The translations under genes were made by a program, and so were the position numbers. DNA of 64,000 nucleotides, from the NCBI GenBank assembly GCA_002786065.1, contig NHNY01000001.1, positions 1,922,001-1,986,000 on the forward strand, in the 5' to 3' direction. Of this stretch, positions 41,688 through 50,678 are shown in pieces (positions within the stretch are counted from its first letter, which is position 1; each line of letters starts with the position of its first letter). This stretch comes from Microcyclospora pomicola. Lineage: Eukaryota > Ascomycota > Dothideomycetes > Capnodiales. Under the pieces are notes generated by a model. It ran no database searches, had not been told where the DNA came from, and saw only the letters and a program-made list of their open reading frames with translations.

Positions 41688-42787
41688 TGCGTGTGTCGAG
41701 GATGATGTGTTGTTGCTGCTCGTCGGTAGGAAGTCTAGGTAGATACCGGGGCCCAGGGATGTTTATAGCTCTACAGCACCATGAACGGCACTGGCATGTG
41801 ATGAAGGCATGGCGCTGCCCTTCCCCGCAATAGAACAATTCCAGCACAAAACCCCGGAGGACGGATGTGAACGCCAACTCCTGTCCCACTCTCTGCTTTC
41901 GGCCGCAATCCCTAGCTTCGAATTGTGCGGGCTTAATCACTGAGATCGAATGAATGCATCAGTCCCCTCACGGTCAAACCGGGCTCAAAGGCCGTCGTCA
42001 GCTGAAAGGATGCAAATCGCAGTCCTCTTACTGCTTGTGTGGAATGTAGCCGACCCTACGACGGCATAACCGGTGTAGCCGGGACTCTCCTCCGACATGG
42101 TAGCAACACAATATAGGTAAACGACCTATCACGCCGCACAAGCATACACCTCCCAAATCCGTAGATCATCCATACCTGACACAGCGATCCTCATCGCCAA
42201 AAGCCGTCCATTGCCCAACTCCCATCATGTCTCCAGGGGACATCGACTGTATCGGTGAAGCCGGGCTCGCGCTGTCTCGGCGTGCGCGACGCCACCTGAC
42301 CGGAGAGATGGACAGAACAGCATAATGCGCGGTGCCGCGTCTACGGCCGTGACTTTACCTGCGTGCCTGCGAGACCTTACGGTCGGAAGATGTGCAAGGG
42401 ACGGGGGTCGGCATGTGCTGGCACCGTGGTCAGGATTCATTGGGGGCAGGGCAGGGAAGTGGAAGGGAAGACAGGTAATGTCCATTAGGCAATGATGCAA
42501 GGATGTGTTTCGTGTAACGTGCACGCGAGCGAATGAGGCCGAGAGGCGTTGAATAACGAAACGGACTCCATTGAGACTCTTAGGGGACGACTGCAAAATG
42601 GCAAGAATCGCATATGTCTTGACATGTTACGGTATACGATGGTAAGGCGATCGTCAAGCCCCGACCGTTCATTGACCAGTACACCATCTTCCCAACCAGA
42701 TACGCAAAGCATACCATCATCAACGCCTTGTGTGCAAACAGGGAACCGAGTTCATAAACACATCCACGCCCCGCCCAATCAATCCCA
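41688..42787. other. 1.1-kb intergenic region
   Basis: Between the P450 promoter and the Cdc45 3' end. No frame is supported; the longer open stretches are antisense or overlapping shadows without motifs. Confidence 0.45.
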
Positions 42788-45439
42788 TCAACCCACGACT
42801 GACTTCAAGCTCAATGCCTCCAAGAACCCCGCCAGATCCTCCTTCAGCACCTCGACGACCGAGTGCTCGAACGAGTCGATGCGCACCCGCGCCGCCGTCT
42901 CCGCGACGACCTCCTGAAACGCCTGACCGAAGCGATTGAGGCCGAGGATTTTGCGACGCGCGTCGCCGCCATCGTCGCCGTCGTCGCTGTCGTCGTCCGA
43001 GTCGCCATCCGTGGACCCTTCCGACTCCGTCGCATCGGAATCGTCAAAGTCCTCGTCTTCGCTGTCATGGAAGTCGCCGTTGGCCTCGAGGATCTCGCGG
43101 CGGAGCTGTTTCGCTTCCGCCTTCTTGCGTGCTTTGTCGGCCTTTTGGGCTGCTTTGGCCGCTTGTTTCTGTTTGCGCTTCTCTTCTTGCGCACGGATCT
43201 CCGCTTTGCTCTTGACGCGTCCCTTACCGCTGGCACCGCCCAGACCGACGACGACGTAGACTCCTCGGGTTTCGTCTAGACAGCCCAACACGAGCGCTTC
43301 TTGGTCTCGCTTTCGCCCTCGCCCTTTCTCGGCTTCGATGACAGCCACAGCCTCGCTCACCCACGCGGCGAGTTTGACAAGTGCGCCGGGATGGGTGAAG
43401 ATCCCCACGTCTGGTCCTTCTTTCACCACGCCCATCCGGAATGATCTTAGATGTCGAATCTGTTTCTTGCTTATTAATGCTGACCCAGCCCGCAGGATGG
43501 CGCGTGACAGATGCTGTGCGGTGGAGATGTGCTGGAGCAGGACTCCAAGCCCTTGCGTGTTGGATGTCGTGGCCAACGGGTTAAGAGCATCGTATGCGGC
43601 GAAGAAGCGGTGAGTTGTCCAGTCAGGGGCCTTTGCTGCCGCGTCCCCTTGATCGGGATGTGCATCATCGGAGGAGTGTGGTGGTGTAGGCAACGCGCGA
43701 ATGCGAGAGTTGTAGTCGCTGTAATTGCTCCGACTCGATGAAAGGCGGCCATGGGGATCATACTTCACCTCAGGGATGAAGTGCGTCTCGGTGCCGACTT
43801 CTAGAATCGCGTCAACCGTGATGGCCACATCTGCTGCGCTGAGCGTAGCCTTCCACCCCCAAGACCGAACGAAGCCCCAACCTTGCTTGCCACTCCGTCC
43901 GTCGTCACCAGGCGCTACTCCCGCGAGATTATACTGTTCGGCGAATTTGAGGATCTGCTGCCGCAGCGAGCGTTTGAGATCCATGTCCATATGGATGTAG
44001 CCTTTACCAGCCTCTTGCAGCGAGATCCCCATCTTTGCAAGCAGCTTATGAAGTCGTTTCCGGCCATTATCCGACCAGACGTGCAATCTGGTGGCTAGAT
44101 ACGAGGAGTGCAACATGCTGTCATACAGGCTCCAGTGCCGAATTAGCAAGAATCGAGGCTCGGGAGATAGCTTGATCGAAGTGTCTGTCGGGCTTCTGGC
44201 ATGCGTAGGGATGATATCGGCCGTGTTTTGAGAGCGTTGTAATTCGACTTCCGGTATTGGGTTGAGGCGCCGTACTTCGTCACGCAGCACTTCCTGCAGT
44301 TGCTCTGCACGATCTAGAATTCTTCTGCTCGTTGCCTTGTTTGAAGTCGGTTGCTGAGAGTATGGAGAAAGTTCGACAGATGTGATTCCTACGATAGCCA
44401 GCCAAAGGAGATCGTTGTCATCTCGTCCCATGTCTGACGCAAGAGAGTACAGAATGCTCGACGCAGGTTCTGCGGACGATGTTCCTCGGTCGTAATACGC
44501 CTGTAGCACAGCTTCATGCTTCCGTCGTAGCGTCAGGAGCTTCCGTTTGAGCTGGCGTGCCGAAGGTTCCTTGGTTTTCGGGGGCGACGACGGGATCACA
44601 GCACCCGGCGATCGAGGCTGCGAACTGCTCGGTGAAGTCGAGGTCATGACCTGTGCTGACCGAGGATTGCCACCTGGCGAAGAAGGAATCGGAGTGCCAG
44701 AATTGCTCCTCCGTCGTTGTCGTGGCCGTTCATCCTCCGACAGATCATCGTCGTCCTCGCCGTCGCTTGAATTCTTCCTCTTGCGCCCTGAACTTCCCAG
44801 AGCTCCTTCCCCATCATCCCCACTCTCATCAGCATCATCCTCACTCTCCCCATCTGCAAGCCTCAAATCCTCCTCCGTAATCTCGGGCATGTCCAACAAT
44901 CCCAAGAACGCCTCGCGCTCCCTCGTCAACTCAGTCTCGATATCTCCATCGTCCCACACCACCACCCCGCCTCTCCCCCTCGCATACCCCTTCCCAACCC
45001 TTCCCTGCTCCACCCCGACCCTCCTCCCACCGCCCTCCCCTTCACCAAACACATTCTGCAAGTTCCACGGCCGCCGCGCATCCACCACCCACACCTCGAC
45101 GCCATGATCCTCGAGTCCCTCGCCATCCAAGCCCAGCACCTCCTCCAGATCCACCAACCCGCCCGCGCCGAGACAGACGACGACGCCGCCCTCGCCGCCG
45201 CGCGGGCGCGTCAGCGGCAGCACCAGCTCGCGCCCCGCGGCCGCGAGGTCCGCATACCCGCTGACGGGCTGGACTTTGTGCGGGATGTAGTCGCGCTTGA
45301 GCAGCGCGGTGAGGATGCGGGTCGCGCAGAGGGCGTCGACGGTGAGGGCGGTGAGGATCAGGACGGGCGGGGAAAGCGGGTGGGTCGTCTTGAGGAGGGT
45401 GTTGTAGAGGAGCGAGATCTGGGAGCGTGGGAGATACAT
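42788..45439 (-). CDS. CDC45: DNA replication initiation factor Cdc45
   Basis: The Cdc45 subunit of the CMG (Cdc45-Mcm2-7-GINS) replicative helicase, essential for origin firing and fork progression in the nucleus. The 883 residues in one exon match fungal Cdc45 length. The DHH-phosphoesterase-like N-terminus reads MYLPRSQISLLYNTLLKTTH with VLILTALTVDALCATRILTA. The acidic, basic and Ser-rich linker (about 200-310: DDGEGALGSSGRKRKNSSDG, then EDERPRQRRRSNSG) is typical. Conserved blocks follow: DNDLLWLAIVGITS, FLLIRHWSLYDSMLHSSYLA, and KLLAKMGISLQEAGKGYIHM with LKRSLRQQIL. A long Lys/Glu-rich helix and an Asp/Glu-rich segment near the C-terminus (about 735-830) are larger than in yeast. Confidence 0.95.
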   Translation of the reverse strand: MYLPRSQISLLYNTLLKTTHPLSPPVLILTALTVDALCATRILTALLKRDYIPHKVQPVSGYADLAAAGRELVLPLTRPRGGEGGVVVCLGAGGLVDLEEVLGLDGEGLEDHGVEVWVVDARRPWNLQNVFGEGEGGGRRVGVEQGRVGKGYARGRGGVVVWDDGDIETELTREREAFLGLLDMPEITEEDLRLADGESEDDADESGDDGEGALGSSGRKRKNSSDGEDDDDLSEDERPRQRRRSNSGTPIPSSPGGNPRSAQVMTSTSPSSSQPRSPGAVIPSSPPKTKEPSARQLKRKLLTLRRKHEAVLQAYYDRGTSSAEPASSILYSLASDMGRDDNDLLWLAIVGITSVELSPYSQQPTSNKATSRRILDRAEQLQEVLRDEVRRLNPIPEVELQRSQNTADIIPTHARSPTDTSIKLSPEPRFLLIRHWSLYDSMLHSSYLATRLHVWSDNGRKRLHKLLAKMGISLQEAGKGYIHMDMDLKRSLRQQILKFAEQYNLAGVAPGDDGRSGKQGWGFVRSWGWKATLSAADVAITVDAILEVGTETHFIPEVKYDPHGRLSSSRSNYSDYNSRIRALPTPPHSSDDAHPDQGDAAAKAPDWTTHRFFAAYDALNPLATTSNTQGLGVLLQHISTAQHLSRAILRAGSALISKKQIRHLRSFRMGVVKEGPDVGIFTHPGALVKLAAWVSEAVAVIEAEKGRGRKRDQEALVLGCLDETRGVYVVVGLGGASGKGRVKSKAEIRAQEEKRKQKQAAKAAQKADKARKKAEAKQLRREILEANGDFHDSEDEDFDDSDATESEGSTDGDSDDDSDDGDDGGDARRKILGLNRFGQAFQEVVAETAARVRIDSFEHSVVEVLKEDLAGFLEALSLKSVVG

Positions 45440-45997
45440 CGTGTGTAGTGTGAGCCGATCAAAGAGTTGTCTGGATCATTGGACCGTCGCATTGGGTTCT
45501 CTGGTGATCTTGTTATGTATACATGTCGTGTGTTGAGGCGATTTTACGGCAGGATAGATTGGAGCATAGAGATGTGAGTGCGGGTGGATGTGTTGGTGGA
45601 ATACGCGTAGACGCGCCATGGAGATTCGCGCTAGTGTGAGCTGCATCATTACTGTTTCTCGATCATCGCATCTCTGCGTCGAAACTCCCACCTTCTTCTG
45701 GATCCAAGCAGACAGTTTGTAAAATTTGTTACGATACCGTCGAAGAACGCGACATGTGCAGAAAGTCATTTACAGGACTCTACGAATGGATGGCAATCTC
45801 GTTCGAGGTATTCCAGCTCAATTTTTCTATTTTCCTGATCGTACTATAACCCAAATCGCACTGCATTCATTCGCCATCAAATCATTAAGATGCTTCGTAA
45901 TATTGCCGTTTCCAAATCATGGTCGTGACTGCGATCGACTGGCATCATCGGATGACAGCGTGTCGCATGAAAGTTGCATATCTCATGAGGGGGATTT
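45440..45997. other. intergenic; Cdc45 promoter
   Basis: Contains ACGCGT at 45603-45608, 164 bp upstream of the Cdc45 ATG, followed by a second near-match (ACGCGC, 45611-45616). Such MCB sites drive G1/S expression of CDC45 in yeasts; relevance here is inferred. No gene is seen. Confidence 0.5.
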
Positions 45998-47110
45998 TCA
46001 TCTCACACTGCTTCGTGCACGACCATCATATCCCTGCTCTCGCTCTCGTCTCTCCATCTTGTCTTCCTTCCAGTCATGATACTTGTTCTCTGCCGCGTTG
46101 GCAGCGAGACCACCAATGACGGCACCGAGGATGATATCGCGCTGCTTGTGCTCTTTGCCGAATTGGCGACCAGCAAGACCACCAATCACGGCGCCTGCGA
46201 TACCGACCCCAAGACCTTTCGCAGAGGTGTCAAAGTACTCGTCCACCTTGCCTTTGAGCCCGTCTCCGCGGTCGCGAGAACTGGATCTGGAACGGGAATA
46301 TGAGCGGTCACGGTCATCGTAGCGGTCGTCTCGGCCACGGTCGCGCGTGCGACGAGAAATGTCTGTCGACGCATCGTTGCCAGAACGGCGATATTGGGTC
46401 ACGGCGCCGCCACTGGGACCGTAGGCGTCTTCGCGCGCACCTTGGCTGCTCGGTCTGCGTGCGTCGTATGCTCGGGCAGGCTATGAGGTGTTGTCAGCAA
46501 AGGCACACCAGCAACACAGTGAGGTCTCGATACTGACTACGAGTGCAGTACTTACGCCTCTGTACCTCTCCGTCTCGATCACTTCACGGTCGTAGTCGTC
46601 GTCGCGATAGCCGCGACCACCTTTGGCGTATCGACGACCGTCGCGGTCGTCGTAGTCGCTGTCTCCATCGTCGTCATATCTGCTGCGCGGAGGCTGGGAT
46701 CGCGGACGTTGATCGTAGCGGTAATCAGTGTAGCCCGACATATTGCGACGGCGGTCGGTTCGGCCACCTAGCACACTCTCAGGTTTGCGCCGTGGATCGT
46801 CTCTTTCCGCTTCGTAGGCGCGTAGGACACGTTCGGAAGTTTCGCTACGTTCGGGGCTCAGATCGCGCACGATGTTGTTGTCGTCGTACTCGTCGTCGCG
46901 CTCTGGCGAGGGTAGCTGATTACGGTGGCGGCGGGAAGAAGTAGTGACGTTTGACCTTGGCGCGGCGTTGTCTTGTTGCTGGTTGTCTTGTTGCTGATTG
47001 CGTTTGGAGCGTTTGTGCTTGAAAGCAGCGGCCTTGTCGTAGACTTTATCGAAATGTTTCTCGGTGAGATGGTCGGTGATCTCAGCACCCAGCTCTGCAA
47101 AGTCGGCCAT
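45998..47110 (-). CDS. glycine-zipper protein with disordered N-terminus
   Basis: A 345-residue protein of two exons: 46556-47110 and 45998-46480, joined over a 75-nt intron (GTAAGT...CATAG) that keeps frame. The N-terminus is ordered (MADFAELGAEITDHLTEKHF, DKVYDKAAAFKHKRSKRNQQ) and may be helical. The middle is a long Arg/Asp/Tyr/Ser-rich disordered region. Near the C-terminus comes a double glycine-zipper: GLGVGIAGAVIGGLAGRQFG and ILGAVIGGLAANAAENKYHD, which can insert into or associate with membranes. The tail is charged (WKEDKMERREREQGYDGRAR). Similar fungal proteins are annotated only as glycine zipper 2TM-type. Function unknown; the start was taken as the first ATG with a protein-like N-terminus. 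Confidence 0.78.
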
Positions 47111-48637
47111 TTGAGAGTGAGATTCGTCGCTGCAGGGCCGGGCGAGGGCGGACCGCCTCGGAAGGTTCTGATGACGTGCGGAAGGGCAGGCGTGGTGGGT
47201 GAGTGAGCTCGGAGAGTGGTGGGATGCGGGGCGCAGCACTCTGCAGTGCTGGGCGTGGTGCGGTAGATGTACAAAGGCAACGAAGGAAGACTTTGACGAG
47301 CGGCAGTGTGCCAGCGATGGTGGGAGGTATGAAATCTTGCCAGCTGGAGATGATGCAAATGCTTTTGTGTGTCCAAGTTGGGGCGTCGATGATATTATTA
47401 TTGTGGTCCTGTCGCTTCAACAAACTCCCCTCGTTCTCGTCCTGCACCGACAATTGCTGCCCGCTTCTTTGACGTCATGCTGCAGGCGGCGTGAAGATGT
47501 GGCAGATGCATGTGTTCGGTGTAGCGTGCAGTGATGAAATGATGATTTGTCCAGAACTTCACCTGCATCACGATAACTTGAGGCGTGGCTGGGCTGACAG
47601 GGCTTGTCTTCGTAGCCCTGTCCTGTACATGTTCCGCCGGCCGACCACGAGCGATTCGGCGAGGAACATTTGCCGTCCGGCGGCGGTGACTATTCTAGCT
47701 GTCGACTCGTGATGAATGTGACCCCTTCGCCTCTGCTTATACACCAGGGGCGCCATCCACCACAGCTCATGGCGGAGTCGTCTGACCCAGGCTAAAGCGA
47801 ACGCCATGGTGAGTCTCCGGAAGGAAACAAGCTGCCTGGAATGTGTGCTGCACATGACCTTGTCGTATCCTCGCGACTTCTACGGTCGTCAACTATGGGT
47901 GGGAGTCCGTGCTAAGAAGAAGAACTCTGCCCAATGCACAGTCCGATTTCCCAGTCATCATGGTAGACGTAGACAAGACCACGCGGCACTGCTATGAGCC
48001 GCCTCTCTGTATCACTTTTGTGAGAACCAGGAAAAGATGAAGGTAGGGAATTGTAGGCCGACAGCCATTGAGCTGAGGCGGCCTCTCTTCTTTCCTGTCC
48101 GCTTGAACATCACCAAAATATCTTCCTTGCAGGCTTCTGCAGCACTTTTGCATTGCACAATCTTCGTTCATCCGCTTCCTGGAGATTAATTTTCGGATCG
48201 AATATCAGTCCGGTCGTTGGGACAATCGTATCGGCAGTCCTTGTAAAGTCAAGTGGATAGGGAACAGCACCGGCTGCCCCTGCTTGCTGTGTTTTAAGCT
48301 CCAGCAGTTGGACTAACACACTGCATCCGTTGATATACGAGTCCACGGTCTGCAAGCAAAGGAGACGTCCACATGTGATGAGATACTGATCAAGTCAGGG
48401 CCATTGGACAGACGAGGAGCAGGCACAAGATATGTAGCAACGCTAGCATGCATTGGGAAGCTGTGGGCAAGATAGAAGCTACAGTGCCGAATGATCTGCA
48501 TCCGTACCTGTGATCACCTGCATGGACGAACCTCGAGGGCGGCAGTCTGCTGGGGGGATGTCAATGCTTCATATCTACTTGATGCCTGGACGTGACGGGA
48601 ATCTTCTGGTCAATATCATCCACCGACTTGACCAGCC
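47111..48637. other. 1.5-kb intergenic region
   Basis: No gene is called. A leftward frame at 48110-48355 looks protein-like (TVDSYINGCSVLVQLLELKT, PYPLDFTRTADTIVPTTGLI) but has no convincing start or partner exon nearby, so it may be a relic. The right end is the promoter of the secreted hydrolase-like gene. Confidence 0.4.
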
Positions 48638-50362
48638 ATGCAATTCCTTGGTATGATCCAGGTACTCTGCCTCGCTGTGCTAGCTGTTCTACCCAACTGT
48701 GCCACAGCGCAAGACCCAATAGGCGGATTCTCTGGCAAGCATACCGACATCCCACGATGGTGCGGCAAGCCATACCTCCCAGGATACCCTAACTACAACC
48801 CGGGAGGAATGCTACATCCCCCAAAACCATCGCCAAGCCCCCTGCTACATCTCGTGGCTCAACCTCGTCACAGTATCTACGATAGCAGCGAAGAAACCGC
48901 CGACTTCATCGTCAGCGCGGAGATCTCCTACATCCATGGAAAGCCCTTCAGCACGCACTCATGTCCTCCGCCATGCAATACGTGGCCCTCACATGAATTG
49001 CTGGAGTTCAGCTTGGAGTTAGAAGATACCCACCAGCTACTCTTGTCAAGTCAGATCGCCATAGGAGCCAATGCCACGCTGTACAGCTTCCATATCAAGA
49101 CTCTCAAACCACGTCTGGAGCCTTACAACATAGTCCTCCATGCATTCACGCCATCCGACCCGGCACAAAGCTACACCGCGACAACTGAGCTCTACTACCT
49201 CCCTGCTAAGAACACCGGCAGCACGGTCAAAGTAGACAACCTGCACGGCGGTCTCCTCGTCGCCAACAACGTCACCTCCTACGCCTTCCAACCTCTCCTC
49301 CCCTTCGGCTTCTACACCTCCTGCTCCGGCTACCTCAACTACAGTCTCGCCAACGTGAGCGCCTACAAGGCCCTGGGCTTCAACGCCATCAACCCCGTCT
49401 GCGCCTTCACCGACGGCGATCTCGGCTACCTCTACGACTGGCTCGATGAGACGAACCTGTGGTACCAATACGACATGCGCGGCACCTACCTCAACCTCAG
49501 CAGCGTCGCGGCCCAAGTGCCCCTGGTGCGCGACCGCTCCTCCTTCCTCAGCTGGTACACGGCCGACGAGCCCGACGGCGCCCAATACGCCCTCAACTCG
49601 ACCCGCCTGGCCTACGACTACCTGCGCCGCGCGGACCCCTACCACCCCACTGGCCTCGTCCTCAACTGCGCCAACTACCACTTCGGCCCCTATACCGCCG
49701 GCGCCGACTACATCATGGAAGACGCGTACCCGATCGGCATCAACCCCTCCTTCTCCAAATGGGGCACCGTCTGCAACGCGACCTACGGCGACTGCGGCTG
49801 CGACGACTGCGCCGGCGGCGTCCGCGACGTCAGCGCCCGCCTCGACCGCTTCGCCGCCTTCCAGACCTGGCTCGGCCGCGCCCCCAAGCCGCTGTGGGCC
49901 GTCCTGCAGGCCTTCAGCGGCGAGGGCTACTGGGCGCGCGACCCCACTCCCGCCGAGACGTGGGTCATGATGCTGCTGGGTTTCAACCACGGCGCGAAAG
50001 GCGTCATGAGCTGGTTGTTCCCTGCGAGCGACGTGTTGAACGACGCGCATGGCCGCATGGCGCGTGTGGCGGCCACGCAGCCGGTCGCGGGGTTCTTGGT
50101 CGGTGCGGCGCCGCAGAGGATTGTGGTGGCAGACGACGCGATGCTCGATGTCGCATACTGGCGTGTGGGGTGTGAGATGCTCGTGAGCATCGTGAATACG
50201 GATGCTACCGAAAGCAGTCGTGTCTCGATCAAGTTGCCGACGAAGGTGCGTCAAGTCGTCAGCCAGCCGTGGGGTGCGTTGGACTTGAGCGTGGCGGGGC
50301 AGGATCTGGTTATCAACGGGATCAGAGCATTGGGAACGAGCTTGGTGATTGTGGGAGACTGA
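48638..50362 (+). CDS. secreted TIM-barrel glycosidase-like protein (unclassified)
   Basis: A 574-residue, single-exon secreted protein with a signal peptide (MQFLGMIQVLCLAVLAVLPN). The architecture suggests an N-terminal beta-domain (about 60-200: VSAEISYIHGKPF, ATLYSFHIKTLKPRLEPYNI) followed by a TIM-barrel-like region (about 220-480). Barrel-like marks are FGFYTSCSGYLN, KALGFNAINPV, SFLSWYTADEPDG (a candidate acid in the DEP motif), HPTGLVLNCANYHF, ADYIMEDAYPIGIN, PLWAVLQAFSGEGYW and MLLGFNHGAKGVMSW. The tail is a small C-terminal beta-domain. This resembles fungal GH-like proteins without a firm CAZy family in my knowledge; the hydrolase role is inference. GC content rises sharply from about 49250 to 50020, which also creates long antisense frames. 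Confidence 0.75.
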   Translation: MQFLGMIQVLCLAVLAVLPNCATAQDPIGGFSGKHTDIPRWCGKPYLPGYPNYNPGGMLHPPKPSPSPLLHLVAQPRHSIYDSSEETADFIVSAEISYIHGKPFSTHSCPPPCNTWPSHELLEFSLELEDTHQLLLSSQIAIGANATLYSFHIKTLKPRLEPYNIVLHAFTPSDPAQSYTATTELYYLPAKNTGSTVKVDNLHGGLLVANNVTSYAFQPLLPFGFYTSCSGYLNYSLANVSAYKALGFNAINPVCAFTDGDLGYLYDWLDETNLWYQYDMRGTYLNLSSVAAQVPLVRDRSSFLSWYTADEPDGAQYALNSTRLAYDYLRRADPYHPTGLVLNCANYHFGPYTAGADYIMEDAYPIGINPSFSKWGTVCNATYGDCGCDDCAGGVRDVSARLDRFAAFQTWLGRAPKPLWAVLQAFSGEGYWARDPTPAETWVMMLLGFNHGAKGVMSWLFPASDVLNDAHGRMARVAATQPVAGFLVGAAPQRIVVADDAMLDVAYWRVGCEMLVSIVNTDATESSRVSIKLPTKVRQVVSQPWGALDLSVAGQDLVINGIRALGTSLVIVGD

Positions 50363-50678
50363 AAACGGTAGCGAAGGGATGATAAGAGGTGGATGGATGA
50401 GAACGGTGATGAAGCGGTGTTGAGAAGTGGATGGATGGATCCACGACTTGGAGAAAGATCTGGTCTTCAATTAATTCATGGGTATGCCCATTTGATACAC
50501 GTAATGACACAAGTCTCGCAGTAAGAGACACATAAGGAAAGTCCCTTCTATTCCTCCGGAGAAGCCATCATGTCGCTCTCATCCGATGGGAAGCCACGCT
50601 CCATTTTCCCCATCGCTCATCACGCATCGATATCATTACACATGCTGCAGCAAAGCCCGCGACGACTCACGCCTGTGA
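50363..50678. other. intergenic between convergent genes
   Basis: A 316-bp convergent 3' spacer. Short GGATGGAT-type words near 50390-50440; nothing else seen. Confidence 0.45.

Noticed and set aside
49446-50175. Two further plus-strand frames (174 and 238 codons) inside the hydrolase-like gene
   Set aside because: Alternate-phase readings of the same GC-rich stretch; Arg/Pro/Ser-rich and without a fold-like pattern.
49046-50470. Long leftward open frame (474 codons) opposite the secreted hydrolase-like gene
   Set aside because: It is a shadow created by the very GC-rich codon use of the plus-strand gene. Its protein is a low-complexity mix of Val, Glu, Ala and Gly, with no motif.
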